From Haplomitrium mnioides (Eukaryota; Marchantiophyta; Haplomitriopsida; Calobryales), in NCBI GenBank assembly GCA_049999725.1, contig JBNGIS010005716.1, positions 47,342 through 69,523 on the forward strand: DNA of 22,182 nucleotides, written 5' to 3'. Positions 1 to 8,665 of this stretch are shown one piece after another. The first letter of the stretch is position 1. Each line of letters opens with the position of its first letter. Under the pieces are notes generated by a model. It worked only from the letters and a program-made list of their open reading frames with translations, was not told where the DNA came from and did not search any database. The translations under genes were made by a program, and so were the position numbers.

Positions 1-40
<40 letters not shown>
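1..40. repeat. (AG)20 microsatellite at window edge
   Basis: Forty bases of uninterrupted AG dinucleotide open the window, and the tract may continue to the left. It lies just upstream of an integrase remnant and has no coding role that I can see. Confidence 0.97.
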
Positions 41-41
<1 letters not shown>

Positions 42-83
42 ATTTTCACTTTGGACTGATTGGACTACTTATAGCTTAATGAT

Positions 84-560
84 TGGTTTTATGCCAGCTA
101 AGTTGATGCATGAGAAAAAAAACTAATCATGTCTATTAAGGAGAGTATATCGAGCTAGAAAGTCCTACCTTGGCAAGATAAGATCTCACGAGAAGAGTTT
201 CTTGCACTTTGAATTCAACAATTAAAGAGGAGGCTTGAAGATATCTAGCTAGCCATGGAAAAGATGAAGAGAGCAAGGCTCAAAAACAAAAATCAATTAG
301 GTCAAAAACATTGATTAAGGTTACAAGATCTATAAGAAGAAGATTGATTATTGGTGTATAATAATAGCTTGGATAATGAGCACGTTATAGTTTGAAAATT
401 CTCCAAAAAAATTATTTTAGACTATAGGTAGTGGTAATTGTGCATGACAATGCCACATACTTCTTGAGAGAGTTGGAGGGGACATTGTTCGAGGTTTCAA
501 TTGCAAGATAGCAAGTGAAATTGTTCAAGCAAAGAGATGAGCAAAATGCTTTAAAGGATT
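84..560 (+). pseudogene. Ty3/gypsy integrase C-terminal remnant
   Basis: This is the tail of a Ty3/gypsy polyprotein, downstream of the integrase catalytic core. Read across frames and several stops it gives, in order, FMPAKLMH, then ISREEFLAL with QQLKRRLEDI, then AMEKMKRARLKNKNQ, then LLVYNNSLDNEH, and finally VHDNATYFLRELEGTLFEV followed by VKLFKQRDEQ. This order (a PAxLM segment, a charged helix, a short beta domain and a basic end ending VKLFK-R) is that of the part of plant Ty3/gypsy integrases that follows the DDE core. Stops interrupt it at several points and at least two frame changes are needed. The catalytic core would lie left of the window. It is a dead copy, distinct from the gag at 2,640 onward. 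The family is inferred from motif order, not from a search. Confidence 0.72.
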
Positions 561-2639
561 TTGGAGATAATGTGCCAGTTGAGAAGAGCAAGAGGAGGAC
601 TTGCCTCTAGAAGAAGAAGAAACACTCTGATGTCGATCATAATGTCTTTTTACTTGGTGTCTACAAGAGGATGCATAGGTTCCAAAGTGGTGGATGTATG
701 TTATAATTTGACTGAAGTGTAAAAAGGTAGCAAAAGAAGGGAGAAAAAAGTCTTCTTACCAAAGAAAAATTCAAAGAAAATTTTAGAAGAAGCGACAAAG
801 CACTTTTGAGAACCTTCTAGAAAAAAACAATTAGTATTTGTCAATATAACATGAAAAATGTTCGAGATATTGTGGGTAGTGAAAGGGTTAGCCTATTCAC
901 TCTTCAAGGATTCTCTTGATTGCATGTGAAGATAAAAAAAAGAGAGAGGAAGTACAGGATATACATCGCGAGATATATCAAGCTAAATAGAGTTCAAAGT
1001 AGAGCTCAAAGGAAAGTAGTTTTATCAACACTTGGAGAGTGGAACTTCTACAGTTGAGTTCAAGTTTTGTATAGGTAAAGCTATGAGAAACAAATAGAGG
1101 ATTGTTTGTTGCTTCTAACTTTTCTCTTCCAAATACTTTTTTCATTTGGTTAAGAGTTATTCATAGAGATCATTTTTTAGAATGGATTGTGTATTATTTC
1201 GATGATAACTTCTTGAATTCAATTATGAACTCACCAATTATGGCACTATTGTCAATCATCACCTATATAGAGCCATAAGACCTCATTATTTACCTTTTTG
1301 CCTATCTTGGAGTAGTGTTTCGTCAAGTCTTCATCAAAGGCTACTTTGGGAGCATGTTTAATAGTGCCAAACATTGTGTAAATTCATCAAATGATTTCCT
1401 AATAAAAGGAGAAATATGTTTTCATATTGTTTTCATCTTGTTTGTGTTCTATCAAACCAAAAGGTTCATTTTATGTTGATCTAATTCCAAAAGAAAAGTC
1501 GAGTTAACTTTTTTTAGTAAAACCTTAAGGGAAAGACAAGAAAGGGTTTAGTTTTATGAAGGTCTGAGGAGTTTCTAGAGAAGAAAACGTTTGTGCATGC
1601 CAAAGATCCAAAACTCGCAAAGAGTAGTGCAACACATTTCAAGTGATTTAAAATTTTTAGTACATACTTATGAACAATTGAAGATAAAGAGGTTGATTTG
1701 AAGACATCATTATATTTTCAGCAATTGTGAAATTTCTTCAATGATTCTAGAGAAAAATAAAGCATCACTAGAAAATTGACAACAAGTGCTAAAATCCTAC
1801 ATGCTATTTTGATTGATTTAAAGCTAAAGTCATTTTGTGACTTTTTGATGTTGAGGGCATATTATTGAAGTTCTTTGAGTTCATTCTTCTTTTAACCTTC
1901 AAGTTATAAATTCTTTCCTTATATTAAGATAAGTACACAAGCTTAAACTTTGTGAAAAGACAGATATAAGTGTAAGAAAACTTTGTATAAAAATTAAAAT
2001 CAAGATCTTTTGAATTAAGGGAGTTAAAACTTGAAAAAATCCACAAGTGTTGTATTTTTGTTTGTCTTTTAAACAACAAATGCGTTTTTGTTTGTGGTGA
2101 GCATTTTGCAATGAGTTTCTAGTTGAAATTTTGTGCACGACTATCTTTTACAATCATCACTTCAACTTTAGAGTTTGAGATCCCAAAACTTGATGAACCT
2201 TACATTATCTTTGACAAAAAACCGAGTAAAAAGTTAAAGAAATTTGTTTACTTTTCTCTTTTGATTAAAAAGAATTGAAACCACAAAGGCAATAGGCACT
2301 GTATCTCTGCTATATGTGGTTCACTACAACACTGTAGACCAATAAGTTGTTGCTTTTCACACAAGATTCTCTATAGCCAGATACTTTGTATACAAGCGAG
2401 CATTCTATCACATACAGGAGAGGGTTCTCAATGATTCTAACGCTTGATTGAAAGATAGTCATCAGAGTCAATGTGTTTATTATAGCCAATATACACATAT
2501 GTCAAATATTGGTAGAAACTTTTGGAGTGGAGAGAATGGAGCACATTTGCAAAGTGCATATCTTTATATTGTGGTTCATAAGATGGGAGATAGAACTCAA
2601 TTGAAAAGCAAAACCACTTTATCAATTTGAAATCAAAAA
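561..2639. other. AT-rich stretch, no gene recognised
   Basis: No reading frame longer than about 80 codons occurs here and no protein family is recognisable. The first few hundred bases may be the 3' untranslated part and LTR of the element whose integrase tail ends near 560, but I found no second LTR copy to prove it. Sequence just before 2,640 leads into a degraded gag, so its 5' leader may start somewhere after about 2,280. No primer-binding site of the TGGTATCAGAGCC type is visible. Confidence 0.5.
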
Positions 2640-3435
2640 GGTTTTTACATTTTATGGCAAAGACAATGAAATGTGGAAAACTTTACAAGATTTCATATAT
2701 GGTAGTACTCGTAATGGTGAGAAGTAATCTCATGAATAGGCAACGTTGCTACATAAATTTCTTGAAAGACATGCTCTAAGGTGGTACAAGGAGCAAATCA
2801 AAGAAACTACTAACTCATGGACAATACAATTTTGACAAAACCCTTAACAAAAGAGTTTCTTCCAAAGGAGAATTATAAAAAACCTCTTTTAAGATGTGAC
2901 ACACTTGAAGCAATGAGAGGATGAAAAAATTCAAATGTTTGTTTAGAAAGTACAACAGTTAGAAACACAATTTCAAAATGTATTGAAGAAAAGTGGTGAG
3001 GATGTCAACTCTTTAATACAAAGCATTATGGAAATGTTTGTGAAACACTTCATTTTAGGATTGAAACCGAAAATTTGTACAAAATTAAAGTAGGAGAAGC
3101 CAACCACGAGCACAGTCTATTATCATAGCTTTGAGGATACAAGATACCTTGGAGGATGAGCGGGAGGAGATTTCCATGGTGGTACTAGTGCAGCAAGTGA
3201 GTACACTATGAATACCAACTCTAGAAGCTACTCTAATACAAGCTCCACCAATAAATGATGTGTTTATATTAATCAAGCGATTAGAAAAGCTAGTTTTGAA
3301 TCTTATAGAAGTTTTGGAGAGAAGATCTGAAAATTGGCCTAGGCCTAATGGAAGAAGGCTAATGAAGCAAGAAAACCTTGAAAAAATTATATGTTTTGGA
3401 TGTGGAGGAGTGCGTTTCATGTGGAATTAACCAAA
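2640..3435 (+). pseudogene. Degenerate Ty3/gypsy gag
   Basis: Gag forms the retroelement particle and binds its RNA. Split over several frames the stretch reads FYGKDNEMWKTL, then FLERHALRWYKEQIKETT, then LKQ-EDEKIQMFV, then SLIQSIMEMFVKHFILGLKP, then IIALRIQDTLEDEREEIS. The order (a WxxxL segment, an ALRWYK tryptophan motif, a helix with LGLKP and an ALR-xDTLE segment) is that of plant Ty3/gypsy capsid. Near 3,391-3,435 a zinc-knuckle remnant reads CFGCGGVRFMW, where the expected His is replaced by Phe and the last Cys is lost at a stop. More than six stops or frame changes make it non-functional. An open antisense stretch over 3,085-3,420 is only its shadow. It appears to belong with the protease, RNase H and integrase pieces just downstream. 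Confidence 0.7.
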
Positions 3436-3937
3436 TCAAGTAATAAATGTTAGCACAAATGGTGACAAAGAGGCATGAATCAAGCTCAAGAGTAGGTAGT
3501 TGTTTCAGTAGATGTTGAAAGGATTTCTCATGACAAAGTAGGAGGGAGTTTAATGGATCGTGGATTGGACTTATTTTCTTATAAGAGAAAGCGAGCTACC
3601 GTAGTTGAGGAGACTTGGGGATTTGAACCTTCTCCAAAACAAGAGAAGCATCATGTTGTAGACATGAGCAAGATAACAAGCAAGCTAAGAAAACAATTGG
3701 AGATGGAAGACTTTACAATTTCTAGACATCAAAAGAAACATGACATTGTGGAGGATATTGGAGTTTTACATACTAACATCACAGTGGACAATGGTAGTAA
3801 TAAATCCTACTTTAAAAAGAGAGTTAAATAGAGGTTTGAGAACTGAACAAAGTCCAATGAAGAAGAAAAAAGTTTCAACTAACAAATTTTACGTTAGCAG
3901 TTGTATTAACAATCAAACATTGGATGCATTATTAGAC
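3436..3937 (+). pseudogene. gag-pol linker and start of aspartic protease
   Basis: The longest open piece here, starting at an ATG at 3,553 and 92 codons long, is rich in Lys and Glu and reads like the low-complexity linker between nucleocapsid and protease. After a frame change at about 3,830 the frame ends in YVSSCINNQTLDALLD (to 3,937). This resembles the entry to a retropepsin domain, where LLD should be followed by TG or SG to complete the catalytic triad. Here the next codons are instead KKFIVETNHKS, an RNase H motif. The active site and the whole reverse transcriptase are therefore missing. Assignment of the protease start rests on one short motif and is tentative. Confidence 0.5.
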
Positions 3938-4135
3938 AAGAAGTTTATTGTTGAAACCAATCACAAATCATTGATCTAACTAAAAAAAAAAAATTATCCC
4001 TCCGAAAGACAGATTCAACGAGTAGAGTGGCACCAACAGTTCTATATGAAGATAGTTTATATTAAAGAAAATGACAAATTGTAGAAGTATTAACTCAAAT
4101 ACCTCAACTCAACACCGTGACAAATATTGCAATTC
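3938..4135 (+). pseudogene. RNase H remnant
   Basis: The codons after 3,937 read KKFIVETNHKSLI before a TAA. This is the Ty3/gypsy RNase H signature, normally F-x-V-x-TDH-x-SL; the Asp of TDH is Asn here. Downstream pieces such as RQIQRVEWHQQF and KIVYIKENDK fit the usual continuation toward the spacer before integrase, but the reading frame is broken. It sits directly against a protease-like end, so about a whole reverse transcriptase has been lost in between. Confidence 0.6.
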
Positions 4136-4140
4136 ATCCT

Positions 4141-4602
4141 TCATAGTGGGCAAAGTTGTTTGTTGCTATGAAAGAAGATGAAGAGATCATTATGGCACAT
4201 GAGAAGAAATTGGTAAGAAATATGTGTGGATTGGCTTTCTTTCAAGACAAGGTATAGGTTCCAAAGAATGTTAAGGTACGCACTCAAACTTTGTATGAAA
4301 CACATGATTCTATAGTTTGTGGGAATGTTGGAGTTGAGAAGACTTTGGAAAATGTGCAATGGGTTTACTTTTGGTTTGGGATACATCATGACATTGAAGA
4401 GTATGCTCAAAGTTGTCTCGCTTATGAGCAAAAGAAATCAACTAGTCTCAAGTTTGGCAGCTTATTGCAACCATTGCCTGTCCCACATCAACTATAAGAA
4501 CATGTGAGTATGAATATTGTGTGTAAGCTACCTCGTACTTCCAATGACTATGATGTTTTTTTTTAATTGATGAACTTAGTAAAATGATTCATATTTTTTT
4601 AA
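4141..4602 (+). pseudogene. Ty3/gypsy integrase, cut by a later LTR
   Basis: Integrase inserts element cDNA into the host chromosome. From about 4,290 the frame reads LYETHDSIVCGNVGVEKT, then VYFWFGIHHDIEEYAQSC, then AYEQKKS, the H-H-C-C zinc-binding region. The second zinc His is replaced (GN instead of GH) and the second Cys of the CxxC pair is Tyr. After a TAA at 4,496 it continues EHVSMNIVCKLPRTSNDYD, the start of the catalytic core, where the usual first Asp of S-M-D is Asn. After a frame change in a T-run it reads LIDELSKMIHIF and then stops matching at 4,602. Position 4,603 is the outer edge of an LTR on the opposite strand, so the core was split by insertion. The rest of the core was not found in the window. 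Confidence 0.78.
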
Positions 4603-5024
4603 TATAAAAGAACTCAAAGACCAACTACCAAATGAGTAAAAACTTCAAGATAACTCTAATATAGTTACAAAACTCAAGGCCAACAAGCAAACAAAAGTCA
4701 AAAGTGTTAGCCAAAGCCAAGCAACTAAAGAACCAAACCAAATTGAGAGGAATTCCAGAATGAAAAGTAGCGCCATGAAGCCATTCTATTTATGCAAGAG
4801 AAGAAAGTGTCATCCCTCTTTATTCAATTACAATTCACTTCCAATTTCAACTCTAAAAGTGATTACTTAGAAGTCACTTTTAATTTCAACCCTAAAAACT
4901 CGAAAAGCAATTTTGAGGTCAAGTAATCTTATCTTAAATCAACCCTAAAAGTGACCCTCTACCACTTCATTCACTCATCTCTATTCTCTTATAAATAACA
5001 AAACATCATGGTTGTATTAGTACA
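4603..5024 (-). mobile_element. 3' LTR of a - strand Ty3/gypsy element
   Basis: The reverse complement aligns over nearly its whole length with the + strand LTR at 10,434-10,795: shared blocks include TTATTTATAAG near the start, a CTTTTAGGGTTGA-type block, GCTTCAT, GGCTTTGG-TAACACTTTTG and the end TTTGAGTTCTTTTA. On the - strand it starts TGTACTAATAC and ends in TTTTATA, where the intact partner ends TTTTACA. The TATA box of the partner (TATAAATA) reads CATAAATA here (4,787-4,794). A purine-rich block lies between the pol stop at 5,038 and the LTR start and may be the polypurine tract. No primer site follows the end at 4,603, so this is the 3' LTR, and the sequence beyond it is the integrase of a different element. 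It is about 422 bp, longer than its partner by internal indels. Confidence 0.82.
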
Positions 5025-5037
5025 TAATCTTTGCTTT

Positions 5038-5270
5038 CTAATTGCTGAAGTCCTCGTCGTTGCTGCAACTTTCAAATATTTTGAATAGCTTATTGGGCAT
5101 TCTCAAGGTTTGAATAAGATTCCTAGGTAGCATCATGAAGTAGATAGCCTTTCCACAAAACTTTATATTGAACTTGTGGATGTCACCTTCGCTTGATAAC
5201 TCTTTTCGCCAAAATGCGATCCACTATAAGTTCTTCATGATCATCAAGAACAATAACCAAAGGAGAAGTT
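5038..5270 (-). pseudogene. Chromodomain-like tail of pol
   Basis: The end of the - strand polyprotein reads EELIVDRILAKRVIKR, then after a one-base frame change GDIHKFNIKFCGKAIYFMM, LPRNLIQTL, and NKLFKIFES, ending at a TAG at 5,038. The pattern (V-x-x-IL, then E/H-x-x-x-KF-x-GK, then a W-x-PR-like block, then LxxFE) is that of a chromodomain fused to integrase in chromoviruses. In those elements it guides integration toward particular chromatin. The expected aromatic Trp before PR is missing here. The frame change makes the domain non-functional. Its relation to a chromodomain is by pattern only, with moderate certainty. Confidence 0.58.
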
Positions 5271-6120
5271 GGAACACGATTTGGAGAAGAAGATGGACTT
5301 GGAGCAAAAAGCTGAAGTTTAGAGACATGGAACACATGATGAATCTTCATATGAAAAGGAAGATCAAGTTTATAAGCAACAAGAGAAATAACGTAAGAAA
5401 TAGATAAAAAACCAATGTAAGCACAAGATGACTTACTAACTTAAGTATATGAAGACATTGGAAGATTGTGAGTAGATAATATAACTTGGTCACCTAAAAC
5501 ATAAGATGAATCATGACAATGGCTAGTGGCATATTTTTTTTTGCCAATTTTGAGCAATAGTAAGATGGTTGCAAGCATCTTTCAAAGAAGAAGACAAACG
5601 AGACAAAAAGGATCTCGATGGTTTGCTTTCTTCTATCATATATTAGCACCTTTGGCATTTCATGATGACCAAAGATTGTATGAAGGTAAATTTTTGCCAA
5701 CTCTGGAGCATCTATTGTATCCACCATTGGTGCTAAATGAACCTGTTTGATGAGCTTGTCCACAAACACCACAATGGCAGTAAACCTACAAAGCGTAGTT
5801 GGGAGTGAAGTGAGAAGATCTAAACTTACATGTTTCCAACAAGCAGTAGGAATTGGTAGTGGCTCAAGAATTCCTGTTGGTTTCTTATTTGAAGCTTTGT
5901 TTTGCTGACAACTTTCACTCGAACAAACAACACCACAAACAACTCAAGCGAAGTTTTGTCACCACCAAGTGCGTTAAAGCAACTATGTAGTTTTCTCTAC
6001 TCCGAGATGCCATGAGATGCGAATGTCATATGCTACTTGTAAACGATTCATTCAAAGTGCATCATCTTGTGGAACATATATTTGATGGCAAATCGATGGA
6101 AGATACCTTCTCGAATGGAA
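5270..6120 (-). pseudogene. Integrase of the - strand Ty3/gypsy element
   Basis: Read on the - strand from about 6,115 downward: H-LGVEKT, a region with C and QNKASNKKPTGILEPLPIP, then KHVSLDLLTSLPTTL, then VFVDKLIKQVHLAPMVDTI, APELAKIYLHTIFGHHEMPK and VLIYDRRKQ. These are the zinc-binding region, the start of the core with the Asp in SLD, and the second-Asp loop in YDR. The core is then shortened: the third catalytic block is absent and the frame passes directly to a GDQVILSTHNLP segment, AYKLDLPFHMKIHHVFHVSK and the chromodomain-like tail. Several stops interrupt the zinc region. The sequence differs from the + strand integrase at 4,141, so it is a different family. It lies next to its own LTR at 4,603. 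Confidence 0.8.
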
Positions 6121-6529
6121 AAAGAATGATGCTCACTATATTTTATAGCCAATTATGTCCACGCTCTTAAGACTAAAGAAAGCATCTTCTTGTAGTTTTT
6201 GGTGATAACTTCCACTGATTGCCTTATTTTAATATAACATATTAATGTTAACCACCTCGATGATCCAACCTTCATGACAATGCATCAGAAATGGTGTGGA
6301 ACTTCCAAGCTTGTACTTTAGCTTGATGTCGAGGAGTTGCAATTTATCTTCCCATCGGTGATGACAAATTTTCATATTTGCCAAATGGATTTATTGTATT
6401 AATGGCTTGAGATCTTTGTGTATAAGTACAAGTCTTCCAAAAAGATAGTCACTCCATATTTTGGTAGCCTTTATGTCACATCAATCAAATACGATGAAGA
6501 GAAATTATTCTGCAAGGAATTACGAACAA
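6121..6529 (-). pseudogene. RNase H and spacer of the - strand element
   Basis: This is heavily broken on the - strand. Short pieces such as FIIRELR, a DLYLYT-like stretch, INTINPFGKY and FHTISDALS fit the C-terminal half of a Ty3/gypsy RNase H and its ADALS-type end. No frame longer than about 60 codons remains. The assignment depends mainly on position between the connection domain (up to 6,530) and the integrase zinc region. Confidence 0.5.
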
Positions 6530-7710
6530 TTAGCAATGGCTACAAATTGGATGAAGTCCATCCTCAAACTCTTGCTCCAAAACTATTCCAATATCAAAAA
6601 AAGAAGCATCAAAATCAACTATACAATGTGTCTTTGGATGATATGGTTTTAGAATAAGACAAGAAGAGACTGCATCTTTGAGTTGATGAAATGTGTTTTG
6701 CTCTTTGGAGGTCCAATTAAACTTGACCTCTTTTCCCACCAAATTCGTAAGTGGTGAAGCAATATGTATATAATAATTGATGAATCATTGATAGAATCGT
6801 GCTAATTCATTAAAGGCTCTAATGCCCTTTGCCTCCTTTGGTGTTGGCTAATATGTGATAACTTTAATTTTCTCTTCTTCCATCTTGATACCATTTGCAA
6901 ACACCTTGTGCCCTATGTAAGCAACCTCTTGCTTCTAAAATTTACACTTGGATCTCTTACAATAAAGCTTCCAATTTCATAACCTTTGTAATACTTCTTT
7001 TATATGATCACAATGCTCAACTTCAGATTTACTAAAAAAAAATATCATCTAAAAATACCAAAAGTGATTTATTCAATAGCCCTTAAAGCATTTGATGCAT
7101 TTGATAAATAAATATGGCCAATGTATTAATGAGACCAAATGTAAAGACCTTCCACTCAAAATGCCCATACCTTGTGCAAAAAGCTGTCTTTGACACATCA
7201 CTTGGCTTGATAGAAATTTTCCAAAAGCCACTTTGAAGATCAAGCTTGGAAAAGAATCTTGCACTACTCAATTAATCCAAAAAATCATCAATACATAGTA
7301 AAAGATAAGCATTCTTTACTGTTTGATTGTTCAAGTTGTGATAATCTGTACAAAGAAAAAATCCGTCATCTTTCTTTGGTATAAAGAATGCCGATGCTCT
7401 CCAAGGAAAAGTACTATGTTGAATGAAATCTTTCTCAAAAAGATCTATCAAGGTCTTGCAAAGATCTTCCAACTCTTGTGGCAATAATTAGTACATAGGA
7501 CGATTATAATAAGTACTTCTTAGTATTAACTCAATTGGAAATGATATTCCACGATCATCTAGTAACCATTTTGGCAAAGCATCTCGAAACACAAATGAAA
7601 ACTTCCTCAAAATATCATCAATCATTGAGGCTAGTACATACTTCCCTCCCTCCTTATTCAAGTCCACGATAGGCTTGATCCACATAGCAAAGACAAGCAA
7701 CTCTTTCCAA
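6530..7710 (-). pseudogene. Reverse transcriptase of the - strand Ty3/gypsy element
   Basis: Reverse transcriptase copies element RNA into DNA. On the - strand from 7,710 downward the motifs come in family order: WIKPIVDLNKEGGKYV, PKWLLDDRGISFPIEL, LEKDFIQHS-like then FIPKKDDGF, CTDYHNLN, ARFFSKLDLQSGFW, TAFCTRYGHFEWKV, then VFLDDI at 7,044-7,055 with both catalytic Asp, KLYCKRSKCKF, and the connection domain EVKFNWTSKEQNTFHQLKDA and LEQEF. Frame changes fall near 7,490, 7,270, 7,075 and 6,745. The start at about 7,710 is where similarity to the related + strand copy (12,180 onward) begins; protease and gag of this copy are absent. The + strand relative shares almost every motif, so both derive from one family. 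Confidence 0.88.
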
Positions 7711-7790
7711 ATTAAGATTTGGAAAAAAAATGAACTAGAAAAAAATGCTCAAGATTAAACATATAGAAAAAAATCATAAATCTTAATTTG
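7708..7790. repeat. 13-bp perfect inverted repeat, 57-bp spacer
   Basis: CAAATTAAGATTT at 7,708-7,720 is an exact reverse complement of AAATCTTAATTTG at 7,778-7,790, with an A/T-rich spacer. It lies at the junction between the truncated reverse transcriptase and a second integrase-tail remnant. No clear target duplication flanks it, so it is not a proven miniature transposon. Confidence 0.7.
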
Positions 7791-8110
7791 AGAAGATGGA
7801 TTAAGTTTTTTTGAAAGGAGAAAACTAACTTGAGAAATAAATAAAGTACTATTCCAAGATTGAAACAGCTTATGTACTTAAATATCTAAAAGCAAGGGAA
7901 AATCATGAGTATGGAACATAACTTGGTCACCTAAAGTGAGCAATACATTTTTTGAAATATTTGTGTGTTGGTTTTAAATAATAAAAAGAAGTTTGTAGGT
8001 GTTTTCCAAAGGTTTATAAGGCCCATAGAGAAAGAGTATGACTGAAAACTAAAGTGCCAATAATCTGCACACCTACCAAATGTTTTTTATTGGTATTCTT
8101 TGATAGTGAT
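7720..8110 (-). pseudogene. Second - strand integrase-tail remnant
   Basis: The block ATAACTTGGTCACCTAAA occurs at about 7,918 and again in the integrase tail at about 5,480, with similar flanks (ACTTAA upstream on the + strand in both). On the - strand it reads LGDQVMFHTHDFP, matching the GDQVILSTHNLP segment of the first integrase, followed by pieces (KLNPSSQIKI) that line up with the DLPFHMKI segment. Farther upstream, toward 8,100, fragments resemble the SPF-x-VVYG region of integrase. It is the remains of a related element. It directly abuts the truncated reverse transcriptase, an order not expected within one intact element. Confidence 0.5.
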
Positions 8111-8596
8111 AGCCAATGTGAAATTGTGGTTTAATTTTGATTCATACTATTAGTCACAATGCGCAAGTACCTCCCACCATTGACAAAACATTTTCTTTGA
8201 TGATTTGCGAATTTTTTTTTTTCATTTGTTAGCCACCATGAGGGAACAATTGGCAATTTTATTTGAATATAGAAAAAACTAATGCATACTAATAATTTTA
8301 AGAAAGAGGTGTTTTGATTGAGTTTTTGAAAAGACGTTGGTACCCATAGAGTTACAAAGAACAAGAGTGAAATTTTAATAAATAGAGGTTAAAAGAAAAA
8401 TAGATCTAGTACACAGTTGAAGTATTAAAAAAGAGGCTAGGAACCACAACACTAAATCTATAATTGGGAGAGAACAATAGAAGAAAAGAATCTTGTCCAC
8501 TCAAAGAGTCTCAACAACATAAGAGGTTCACAAAACAACAACAAATCTCATATGTGTTTGGAGTCTAAGTTGCAAAAGGATTCTCTCATGTAGTAC
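8111..8596. other. AT-rich stretch, no gene recognised
   Basis: A 77-codon open stretch on the - strand (8,131-8,364) matches nothing I recognise. It is next to the integrase remnant and could be its eroded upstream part. The remainder is AT-rich without motifs. Confidence 0.4.
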
Positions 8597-8650
<54 letters not shown>

Positions 8651-8665
8651 TATTATTATTATTAT
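8597..8665. repeat. (AAT)n-(ATT)n microsatellite
   Basis: About 18 AAT units (8,597-8,650) switch directly to about five ATT units, so the last AAT units and the ATT units are reverse complements and can form a hairpin. Confidence 0.95.

Noticed and set aside
1899-2138. 79-codon - strand frame
   Set aside because: AT-rich low-complexity translation without motifs or support from neighbours.
2310-2630. Three overlapping short frames on both strands
   Set aside because: Each is about 60 codons, none shows a motif, and they contradict each other.
3085-3420. 111-codon - strand open frame
   Set aside because: It is antisense to the gag remnant, which has family motifs on the + strand.
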